Source of the DNA: JAADJA01 sp963840975
Lineage (GTDB): Bacteria; Bacteroidota; Bacteroidia; Bacteroidales; JAADJA01
Direction: 5' to 3'
Assembly: GCA_963840975.1 (NCBI GenBank)
Contig: CAWJBC010000016.1
Coordinates: 62,001-126,000 of the forward strand
DNA length: 64,000 nucleotides
Under the pieces are notes generated by a model that worked only from the letters and a program-made list of their open reading frames with translations, ran no database searches and was not told where the DNA came from. Below are positions 43,882 through 51,353 of this stretch, piece after piece. A program made the translations under genes and the position numbers. Position 1 is the stretch's first letter. The number at the start of each line of letters is the position of its first letter.

Positions 43882-44823
43882 TCAAAGGATATTCCTGATC
43901 TTTTTAACCAGCGAAACTCCAATCCTTGTGAACAGCGGAAGTCTGTTGTACCGGATTTGTGAATAAGTACACCTCGATGCACCAAAACCCTGATAAAACC
44001 TGGCAAGGTTTGGATCGTTCGATCCTTCAAAATCAAGTGTAAGATGATGCCGTGAATGTTCCTGTATGAATGTATCTAACAGAAATGCGATGCTGTGTGA
44101 CTGTCTGCCTTCGTCCGACAAACCAGAAAAAAGAAAAATGATTTTGTTTTTGCTCCTGGTAAAAATTGCGCCCGCTACAAGTTGATTATGGACTGAATAA
44201 ATCCCGTAAGTTAAGACCAATCCTTTGTATATTCCCATATAGGATATCCGTTTCAGCTTTTGGTAGTGTTCGTCATTCAGTGCTTTTAATTTTCGGCCCC
44301 GGTAAGATCTGAAAAGTTCAATTATTTCATCAGGCTTTATGTTTTTTGAAACAGTTAACCCGGCACTGGATGCTTTTTTCAGGTTGCGTTTCAGGTTAGT
44401 AGAATAATTTTTGTAAAGGTTTTCATAGGAATTGATCAGGTCAACTTCAAAATTTTGGCATTGCAGGATTTTATAATTTCCGGGAGGCACTTTATTAAAT
44501 GTATTCAGGTTAATTTCAGCCAGCCTGAATTTTCCGGGGATGGCATTTAAAAATGACCGCACAACTTCTTCTGTCAGGATCTTTTTGGAAATAATACCCA
44601 GTTGTTGCGTAAAAACAGGTTGGTACAAATAATGAATATTCCATTTTTCGCCTGTAGTGAGTGGGAATACCCTTTCATAATCATCCTCTACCAAAGCCTG
44701 CCAGCCTTCGGCTGCAATATCCAGATACCACGACGAGGCATATATCATACCATTGAAAGATTCGCTGATACAATTATCCCACTTCTTTTTGTCTATTTCG
44801 CTATGTGATAGGTATCTGATCAT
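43882..44823 (-). CDS. GNAT/FemAB-like acyltransferase
   Basis: A 313-residue protein of the GNAT-like FemAB type (peptidoglycan interpeptide bridge enzymes and relatives). Visible landmarks: SFNGMIYASSWYLDIA (about 20-35), a helical N-terminal half, YSTNLKRNLKKASSAGLTVS (about 139-158) and the C-terminal GNAT core with LDFEGSNDPNLARFYQGFGA (about 258-277). Substrate unknown. Start overlaps the stop of the deacetylase gene by one base (TAATG), so the two are co-translated; together they suggest a polysaccharide or cell-wall modification step. Confidence 0.8.
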   Translation of the reverse strand: MIRYLSHSEIDKKKWDNCISESFNGMIYASSWYLDIAAEGWQALVEDDYERVFPLTTGEKWNIHYLYQPVFTQQLGIISKKILTEEVVRSFLNAIPGKFRLAEINLNTFNKVPPGNYKILQCQNFEVDLINSYENLYKNYSTNLKRNLKKASSAGLTVSKNIKPDEIIELFRSYRGRKLKALNDEHYQKLKRISYMGIYKGLVLTYGIYSVHNQLVAGAIFTRSKNKIIFLFSGLSDEGRQSHSIAFLLDTFIQEHSRHHLTLDFEGSNDPNLARFYQGFGASRCTYSQIRYNRLPLFTRIGVSLVKKIRNIL

Positions 44824-46130
44824 TACCGTATCGCTTCTTTTATCATCTCCTCATATACGATTTGCCAATTTTCCCAGCGTCCCTGGTTGCTAAGAGATTC
44901 GTTGTGCCACAATGAAATAAAGGTTCCGTTCACAGCTTTAACTTCCTGGATAAGAGGTGTAATGTATTGCATCGCCTGACCAGCCCCTATGTTCATGTAA
45001 TCACGCAGGGTTCCATCCATCAATGTAAAAGGATGCACCCTTAATTTGGTTTCGGCATCCATATCAAGATCATAAAAATTATATGTACTGCAAATACCGG
45101 CTCTGAATCCCGGTTGGGCCGCAAATCCCATCGTATAGTCGTCGGTTATGTCAAGGTTTATCAGGTTTCTGTAAGTGTAGGGTAATTGCAGTTTGAGGAA
45201 ATGTTGTCGGCTCTTTGTAACTTCTGTATTCAGTAATTTAGAAAGCCTTGCAATTTCTTCCCGTAGTTTTTTAGTAGAAAAATTTGAATTATAGGAAGGA
45301 TGAATTCCAACTTCAGCATAATCCATCAAAGATTTAATAAGTGTCCGGAAAGTTCTGTTTTCGATGGGTATATTTTTATCATTTAAACCATATTCGGCAA
45401 ACAATATAAAATAGATGGGGTGCAGATTGTACTTTTTTTGTAATTCAAACTGGAGATCATAAGTGTCGAAAGGATCTTGCTCAAAGCCTGCGAGAACCTT
45501 TGTACGGTGCACGATGGTTGAAAAATGGAAGTTACTGAATGCATTCAGGTAGCCACCCGTGGTGCGCAAAAACCCTTTTTGTTTAAAAGCCCATGCCGCA
45601 TCAATGTCAATGGTTGGGATGAATTGATATTTTGTGCCGGGAATAGAAAATTCTGGGAATCTCTCTCTCAGTTTTTTCCCGATCGCCAAAGCCCAGATAT
45701 TGACCAAAGGTTTTTGCAGGAAATTTTTCTGATAGGCAAGACTTTCATTTGCGCTGAATCGCCCATATTCATCTTTACGGTACGGAAGATATTCTTCATA
45801 GCGTGAAACGAGATAAAAAGCAGCAGCAAACGGATCGAATGGCATTGCCGATTCTTTCTGAAAAACCGGAAAAAATGCAGGCAGTTCATAGCTTTCAATA
45901 AAAGTAAAGTCAATATTTGAAATGCCTCTTTCGAACAATAAGTTTACACTTCCAAAAAATAGTTCATTTCCGAGTTGATATTTTGTATAACTAAATTTAA
46001 CTCCCTCATAAGTACTAAACTCCTCTTTACTTGAAGTCAATTTAAAATTAACATTCAGCAATTCCTTAATTAAAAGATTGAAAATGTATTTAATACGGTT
46101 GGTAATTTTATCTGTGTAAATTAAGAGCAT
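44823..46130 (-). CDS. Polysaccharide deacetylase-family protein
   Basis: A 435-residue protein. An N-terminal alpha/beta part (about 1-165) typical of such Bacteroidota proteins precedes a NodB-like domain: FIPTIDIDAAWAFKQKGF (about 166-183, with the catalytic/metal D-x-D), YAEVGIHPSYNS (about 273-284, metal His) and HPFTLMDGTLRDY further on. It probably removes acyl groups from a polysaccharide, or is a related hydrolase; no signal peptide is visible, so it may act in the cytoplasm. Co-translated with the FemAB-like gene. Confidence 0.8.
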   Translation of the reverse strand: MLLIYTDKITNRIKYIFNLLIKELLNVNFKLTSSKEEFSTYEGVKFSYTKYQLGNELFFGSVNLLFERGISNIDFTFIESYELPAFFPVFQKESAMPFDPFAAAFYLVSRYEEYLPYRKDEYGRFSANESLAYQKNFLQKPLVNIWALAIGKKLRERFPEFSIPGTKYQFIPTIDIDAAWAFKQKGFLRTTGGYLNAFSNFHFSTIVHRTKVLAGFEQDPFDTYDLQFELQKKYNLHPIYFILFAEYGLNDKNIPIENRTFRTLIKSLMDYAEVGIHPSYNSNFSTKKLREEIARLSKLLNTEVTKSRQHFLKLQLPYTYRNLINLDITDDYTMGFAAQPGFRAGICSTYNFYDLDMDAETKLRVHPFTLMDGTLRDYMNIGAGQAMQYITPLIQEVKAVNGTFISLWHNESLSNQGRWENWQIVYEEMIKEAIR

Positions 46131-46202
46131 TAAGAAGTGATTATATATTTAGTTGCCTCGAACCTTAAACCTGTCTCGCCGGAGGCGAGATGAAACCTGA
46201 AA

Positions 46203-46718
46203 CTATTCCCCATACCAGCTTGCATACATATTATAACTATCGGCAATCCTGTGTATTTCTCCTTTGAGCAAAGCAACATCAACGGATTTAATTTTTTTTG
46301 CGGGAACTCCTGCATAAACGCTTCCCGATTCAATTACTGTCCCTTTTGAAATTACGGCTCCGGCAGCTATGATGGAATTGCTTTCGACCACCACATGATC
46401 CATCAAAATGGCTCCCATTCCAACCAGCACATTGTCATGAATAGTGCACCCATGAACAATGGCATTGTGGGCAATGGAAACATTATTTCCGATAGATACC
46501 GGCGCCTTTTGGTAGGTACAATGTATAATTACTCCATCCTGTATGTTTACCATATTGCCTATCCTGATGGAATGGACATCACCCCTGACTACTGCATTAA
46601 ACCAGATACTACAGTTATCCCCAATTACCACATCACCAGTAATGGTGGCATTATCAGCAAGAAAACAGTTATTACCAAATTTTGGAGAAATTCCTTTGAC
46701 AGTTTTTATGAGTGCCAT
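46203..46718 (-). CDS. Gamma-carbonic anhydrase family protein
   Basis: A 171-residue left-handed beta-helix protein with hexapeptide repeats. The three zinc-ligand His are in the expected pattern (H66, H84 and H89; HCT, SIAHNAIVHG). The active protein forms a trimer with three metal sites; members hydrate CO2, but many close relatives have no measured activity. Single gene; a short palindrome TCTCGCCGGAGGCGAGA near 46173-46190 lies downstream. Confidence 0.9.
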   Translation of the reverse strand: MALIKTVKGISPKFGNNCFLADNATITGDVVIGDNCSIWFNAVVRGDVHSIRIGNMVNIQDGVIIHCTYQKAPVSIGNNVSIAHNAIVHGCTIHDNVLVGMGAILMDHVVVESNSIIAAGAVISKGTVIESGSVYAGVPAKKIKSVDVALLKGEIHRIADSYNMYASWYGE

Positions 46719-46791
46719 AATTTAAAATTCTTAATTCCAAAAGGTTGCGATTCTATATAGTATAAAAACAGACTGTTTATTATTTTATTCC

Positions 46792-48381
46792 TTATCGCCT
46801 CGAATTTATTTTAATTGTAGTTTTTGAAGGGTAATCAATAGAATAATGCAACCCGCGGCTCTCTTTCCGGAGTTGAGCCATTTTAATAATAAGATAACCC
46901 ACATTGATCAGGTTGCGCAATTCGCAGATTTCAACATTGATGAGCGACTTGTCATAAAGCGTTTCTGTTTCCTCGTAAATAATTTCAAGCCTGTCGAGGG
47001 CACGTTTCAACCGGAGGTCGGAACGAACAATACCAACATAACTTGACATAATGGATTGTAGTTCCCTTTTGGATTGTGTAATGAGAATCATTTCCTCGTT
47101 CAGTACCATTCCTTCTGCATCCCAATCAGGTATTTCTTCCATAAAACCAATAGCCCCGATTTTCTCTTTTGCATCCTCCGCCGCCCGATGAGAAAATACC
47201 GCCGATTCCAGGAGGGAATTGGAAGCGAGCCGGTTGGCGCCATGTAATCCAGTTGAAGCGCATTCGCCAGAAGCGTAAAGGTTTTCGATGGAAGTCCGGG
47301 CAAATTTATCCACTTTCACCCCTCCGCATATATAATGGGCAGCCGGTACAACAGGAATTTTATCTTTGGTGATGTCAATCCCTATGGAGAGGCATTTTGC
47401 ATAAACAGTCGGGAAGTGTTCAATCAGTTGTTGTTTGTTCAAATGTCTGGCATCAAGATAAACATGTTCATCACCGCTCAGTTTCATTTCGGTGTCAATT
47501 GCTCTTGCAACAATGTCGCGAGGAGCCAGCGATCCTCTTGGATCATATTTCTCCATAAATTCAGCACCCTTGCGCGTTTTCAGTATGGCTCCGAAGCCCC
47601 TGAGCGCTTCTGTTATAAGAAATGACGGACGTTCATTCGGATTGTACAATGAGGTTGGATGGAATTGAACGAATTCCATATTTTCTGTAATTGCTTTGGC
47701 ACGGAAAGCCATTGCTATTCCATCGCCTGTGGCAATATCCGGGTTGGTTGTCGTATTGTAAACATTACATGCTCCCCCTGTGGATAATAATGTGATTTTG
47801 GAAAGTATGGTCAGGACTTCTCCTGTTTCGGGGCAAAGTACATACGCTCCGTAACATTTAATTCCCGGCGTACCCCGCGAAACTCCAACACCGAGATGAT
47901 GCTGGGTCAGTACATCAATTGCAAAGTGGTTTTCAAGGATTTCGATGTTAGGATGACTTTTTGCTTTTTTAACCAATGCCCTGACAATTTCAGCACCGGT
48001 ACTGTCTTTGTGATGCAGTACCCTGAATTCCGAATGCCCGCCTTCCTTAGCCAGTTCATATTTGCCAGATGCTTCTTTGTCGAACTCAGTGCCCCAGTCA
48101 ATTAGCTCCTTTACCCGGTCAGTTGATTCTGTAATGGTAATACGAACGATTTCTTCATTGCACAGATCATCTCCTGCAATTAAGGTATCCTGAATGTGTT
48201 TTTCGTGCGAATCGGGAGGATACATAACCGTTGCTATGCCGCCCTGCGCATATTTAGTGGCAGTTTCATCCACTTTATCCTTGGTAACAATACATACTTT
48301 ACCTGTATCGGCCACTTTTAGTGCATAACTAAGTCCTGCAATACCAGAACCAATAACAAGGAAATCAACTTTTTTTCGCAT
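46792..48381 (-). CDS. nadB: L-aspartate oxidase
   Basis: A 529-residue flavoenzyme that oxidises aspartate to iminoaspartate, the first step of de novo NAD synthesis. ATG at 48381 (MRKKVDFLVIGSGIAGLSYAL) places the FAD-binding GxGxxG at about 10-15; a longer frame overlaps sucB and is unlikely. Substrate-binding segments EGGHSEFRVLHHKDSTG and CGGVKVDKFARTSIENLYAS are present, with the C-terminal helical domain. No nadA or nadC is nearby. It lies 10 bases after sucB. Confidence 0.93.
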   Translation of the reverse strand: MRKKVDFLVIGSGIAGLSYALKVADTGKVCIVTKDKVDETATKYAQGGIATVMYPPDSHEKHIQDTLIAGDDLCNEEIVRITITESTDRVKELIDWGTEFDKEASGKYELAKEGGHSEFRVLHHKDSTGAEIVRALVKKAKSHPNIEILENHFAIDVLTQHHLGVGVSRGTPGIKCYGAYVLCPETGEVLTILSKITLLSTGGACNVYNTTTNPDIATGDGIAMAFRAKAITENMEFVQFHPTSLYNPNERPSFLITEALRGFGAILKTRKGAEFMEKYDPRGSLAPRDIVARAIDTEMKLSGDEHVYLDARHLNKQQLIEHFPTVYAKCLSIGIDITKDKIPVVPAAHYICGGVKVDKFARTSIENLYASGECASTGLHGANRLASNSLLESAVFSHRAAEDAKEKIGAIGFMEEIPDWDAEGMVLNEEMILITQSKRELQSIMSSYVGIVRSDLRLKRALDRLEIIYEETETLYDKSLINVEICELRNLINVGYLIIKMAQLRKESRGLHYSIDYPSKTTIKINSRR

Positions 48382-48391
48382 TACAATATTT

Positions 48392-49693
48392 TTATAAACC
48401 CAGCAATTCTTCAACAGGTTCTTTCGATCCGAACATCATCTTAACGGGGTTTTCCAGCATTTCTTTTACTTTCACAAGAAAAGAAACGGATTCACTGCCA
48501 TCAACTATACGGTGGTCATAGGATAAAGCGACAAACATGATGGGGTGAATTTCAACTTTTCCTGCAACGGCGATGGGTCGTTCAACAATATTGTGCATTC
48601 CTAGGATAGCGCTTTGGGGCGGGTTCAGAATGGGGGTGGATAGCATGGAGCCAAAAACGCCGCCATTTGTGATGGTAAAGGTTCCGCCGGTCATTTCGTC
48701 AATAGTAATCTTATTGGTCCGTGCTTTATCGGCAAGTTCTTTGATTTTTATCTCTATTTCAGCTAAGGACATTTTTTCTGCATTCCTTAATACCGGAACC
48801 ATCAATCCCTTTGGAGAGCTTACGGCAATGCCAATATCAGCATAATTGAAATAAACTATTTCATCTTTGTCAATGCGGGCATTTACACCAGGAACGATTT
48901 GAATAGCTTCGGTAACCGCTTTGGTAAAGAACGACATGAACCCCAATCCTATTCCATATTTTTCTTTGAATTTATCCTTGTACTTCTTTCGGATTTCCAT
49001 GATGGGTGTCATGTTTACTTCGTTGAAAGTAGTGAGCATTGCTGTTTCGTTCTTCACAGCGACAAGCCTTTCTGCAAGTTTTAATCGCAGGGTTGACATC
49101 TTTTTATTTTCGGTTTCCCTTGTTCCACCCCATGTTGAAGTAGTAGCTGAAGATGCCGGCGTTAGTTTGTTTTTTTGTGATAAAAAGAATTCCACATCCT
49201 TTTTGCCAATCCTGTATCCTTTCAGTAAACTTAGAAATTCAGCTTCAGTTAGGTTATTTTGTTGCATCAGTTTTTTAGCAAGGGGCGAAACGTTCAACAT
49301 TGGGATGGTTAATGCCGGGTTTGTTTTGTCCTCAACCTTGTCCGGCTTGGTTTCTTCTTTCACAACCGATTTTTCGCTGGCAGTGGCTGAGGTTTGGCTC
49401 GAAGCAAAACTTGTTTCTTTTGTTTTTGAACCCCTGTCTTCCGTTTTCTTTTCCCCTTTTACACTTGTGTCAATGGTTGCAACAACCGTTCCCACATCCA
49501 CAGTATCACCTTCCTGAACAAGGAATTTTATTTGCCCGTCCTCTTCAGCACTGATGCTGAGGGTGGCTTTATCTGAATCAATCTCAGCTATTTCCTGATC
49601 CTTTTCAACCATATCTCCATCCGTAACAAGCCATCGTGCCAATTGTACCTGGGAAATGGATTCGCCGGGGCTGGGAACTTTAATATCAATCAT
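48392..49693 (-). CDS. sucB: Dihydrolipoamide succinyltransferase (E2 of 2-oxoglutarate dehydrogenase)
   Basis: A 433-residue E2 enzyme. The lipoyl domain is residues 1-75 with the lipoylated Lys42 (IDSDKATLSIS), a linker rich in Ser, Lys and Thr follows (about 80-125), a peripheral-subunit binding domain is at about 130-175 (VSPLAKKLMQQNNLTEAEF), and the catalytic domain contains SYDHRIVDGSESVSFL near residue 400. Start MIDIKVPSPGESISQVQ is the E2o type. sucA is not adjacent, as often in Bacteroidota. Its gene is likely co-transcribed with nadB. Confidence 0.92.
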   Translation of the reverse strand: MIDIKVPSPGESISQVQLARWLVTDGDMVEKDQEIAEIDSDKATLSISAEEDGQIKFLVQEGDTVDVGTVVATIDTSVKGEKKTEDRGSKTKETSFASSQTSATASEKSVVKEETKPDKVEDKTNPALTIPMLNVSPLAKKLMQQNNLTEAEFLSLLKGYRIGKKDVEFFLSQKNKLTPASSATTSTWGGTRETENKKMSTLRLKLAERLVAVKNETAMLTTFNEVNMTPIMEIRKKYKDKFKEKYGIGLGFMSFFTKAVTEAIQIVPGVNARIDKDEIVYFNYADIGIAVSSPKGLMVPVLRNAEKMSLAEIEIKIKELADKARTNKITIDEMTGGTFTITNGGVFGSMLSTPILNPPQSAILGMHNIVERPIAVAGKVEIHPIMFVALSYDHRIVDGSESVSFLVKVKEMLENPVKMMFGSKEPVEELLGL

Positions 49694-49730
49694 AATTGTC
49701 TTGTTTGTTAATTAACAGGGCAAAGATACC

Positions 49731-49738
49731 AAAATTCA
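49731..49738 (-). promoter_or_regulatory. -7 box upstream of sucB
   Basis: On the minus strand TATCTTTG fits TAnnTTTG, 38 bases before the sucB ATG, with a TTG about 22 bases upstream. Confidence 0.45.
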
Positions 49739-49852
49739 TTATGGAATTTGCAATCCGATAACTTTCAAAGATTGTAATGAAAACCACAGCAAGGGTATAT
49801 CTTTGACCTTAAAATAAGAAGCTTAAAGATGGATCCTTGACTTGAAACTCTT

Positions 49853-50134
49853 TTATTTGTAAAGGCAAATGTAGGCACTGTCGGTTTTTATCTTCAGCTT
49901 GAATTTTTTGTCTTTGGCGACAATAAAAGTATCGTAGGGTTTGTAATCTTTCCATTCGGTTTCGCCGGGTAACTGCACGGTCATCACTCCTGAAACCACG
50001 GTAATGTATTCTACTGATGAGGTTCCGAATTCATATTCTCCGGGAGCCATAACTCCGAGGGTTGCCGGGCATTCAGGTGTGGTAAAGGCAATGGATTTCA
50101 CCTTTCCGTCGTAATATTCATTTACTTTAAACAT
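49853..50134 (-). CDS. ppnP: Pyrimidine/purine nucleoside phosphorylase (PpnP family)
   Basis: A 93-residue cupin of the PpnP/YaiE (DUF1255) family: MFKVNEYYDGKVKSIAF, GEYEFGTSSVEYITVVSG and VQLPGETEWKDYK fit the family's single-domain beta barrel, which in E. coli splits nucleosides with phosphate. Single gene with no obvious partner. Length matches the family (about 94). Confidence 0.9.
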   Translation of the reverse strand: MFKVNEYYDGKVKSIAFTTPECPATLGVMAPGEYEFGTSSVEYITVVSGVMTVQLPGETEWKDYKPYDTFIVAKDKKFKLKIKTDSAYICLYK

Positions 50135-50200
50135 GGCTAATTATTTTTTGGGCGAAATTATTAATTTTTGAGGGAAAAAGGGAAATTTCTTCGCGTTCAA

Positions 50201-50953
50201 TTATTCATTTATTATTTTTATCAATTGAAACATTGATGCTTGTTTGAAAATTTTTGGTAATGCTCTATCTATTGTATTTATAACCGGATACAAAAAGTCA
50301 GGTAATAATTGTCTGTATGAAACACCTCCGCTAATTAAGTAAATTAAAGGATTTCTATAACTGATAGTTTCTATTTTTAAGTTTGGGAATTTTTCTTTAA
50401 ATTTTAGTTTATCCCTTTCAAATACAATCCAGGGTAAAGCTCCGTTAGCTCCTGACAGTGGACCGGTGTCGGGAATTGTCCAATTGGCTTTCTCGTCAAA
50501 AGGTTCATGATGAAAATTCTTATATATAAATCTTCCCCATAAAGTATTCGCAGGTTCAATCATAATTATTTTCCCTTTTTTTGCCAGTACCCTGCTTGCT
50601 TCATTGAGAAATTTTTCGCTATCGGGAATATGATGCATCGTATCAACCATAAAAATTCCTCCGATAGAATTGTCTTCAAAAGGCATTTCCAAAGCAGAAA
50701 AGGTCATATCATTCGATGGCAATTCAAGTATGTCAGTACAGATTACCCGCGGCTCCAATTCTTTTAAAAACCCACCACCAGAACCAAATTCAATAAAAGT
50801 ATCATTTGGAAGGTTTTTAATTTCTTTTATAAATTCATCATACCATTGTTCATAAAGCTTTTTTAAAAAATACTTATGTAAAATTAATTCCCGGTGATAC
50901 AAAGTCCTCTCTGGTGAGTCTAATGGATGTTTAATTTCGTATTTTAGTTTCAT
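50201..50953 (-). CDS. SAM-dependent methyltransferase
   Basis: A 250-residue class I methyltransferase. Motif I is EFGSGGGFLKELEP (about 56-69), the acidic residue ends CTDILELPS, and MVDTMHHIPDSEKFLNEASR with KKGKIIMIEP (about 105-140) follows, as in Methyltransf_11. The C-terminal part is unusual for the family and ends with a hydrophobic stretch. Substrate unknown. It is divergent from the urea-transporter/M23 fusion gene across a 400-base repeat-bearing gap. Confidence 0.82.
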   Translation of the reverse strand: MKLKYEIKHPLDSPERTLYHRELILHKYFLKKLYEQWYDEFIKEIKNLPNDTFIEFGSGGGFLKELEPRVICTDILELPSNDMTFSALEMPFEDNSIGGIFMVDTMHHIPDSEKFLNEASRVLAKKGKIIMIEPANTLWGRFIYKNFHHEPFDEKANWTIPDTGPLSGANGALPWIVFERDKLKFKEKFPNLKIETISYRNPLIYLISGGVSYRQLLPDFLYPVINTIDRALPKIFKQASMFQLIKIINE

Positions 50954-51353
50954 TCCGTTAACCGCAGTTATTTCTCAGCAATCACTCTCATATATTTATA
51001 GCTTCAAAGGTATAAAATAAGTCTGAAATGCGAAAAAACCATGCCTTCTCCCATGCGGCGACCCTTGTTTTTTTAAAAAACCACCTCCTTTCACGTGCGG
51101 CGACCCTTATTTTGTAAACAATTTAACCCTCCCCGCCTATAACAACCCCTGGAAAGATAAAAAACCATACCCTCCCACATGCGGCGACCTCTGTTTGGTT
51201 TAAAATTCATGCCCTCCCGCAGTTGTTTTTAGGGGTGCTTTAAAAAAGAAATTAGTCTTGATGCACTCCTAATGATAGGCTGCGAAGTTTGCAAGTATTT
51301 GCATTTATTGGTGTCATACAGATTATTGCTAATTTAGCCCCGTTTATAGTTAA
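50954..51353. other. Intergenic region with tandem-like repeats, before the fusion gene
   Basis: The 400 bases contain no gene. They carry three to four copies of a roughly 40-base repeat (51033-51221). The last 130 bases before the ATG at 51354 are AT-rich; a TTATTGCTAATTTAG stretch there does not match the promoter consensus clearly. Confidence 0.6.
51033..51221. repeat. Imperfect direct repeats (CGGCGACC core)
   Basis: Units at about 51033-51070, 51075-51113 and 51159-51200 begin AAAAAACC, contain CC/CAC then GTGCGGCGACCCTT or ATGCGGCGACCTCT, and end in a T-run; a fourth, truncated copy (AAAATTCATGCCCTCCCGCAG) lies at 51202-51221. Spacers differ in length, unlike in a CRISPR array. Each unit has an A-run on one side and a T-run on the other. 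Confidence 0.7.

Noticed and set aside
46130..46333. Minus-strand frame overlapping the end of the gamma-carbonic anhydrase gene
   Set aside because: Out of frame with the hexapeptide-repeat protein; no independent evidence of coding.
48921..49517. Plus-strand open frame of 198 codons opposite sucB
   Set aside because: Antisense to the catalytic part and linker of a clear E2 enzyme; hydrophobic low-complexity translation is a by-product of the linker composition.
51033..51221. Possible CRISPR array
   Set aside because: Only three to four imperfect units with unequal spacing, no unique spacers of constant length and no cas genes in the window.
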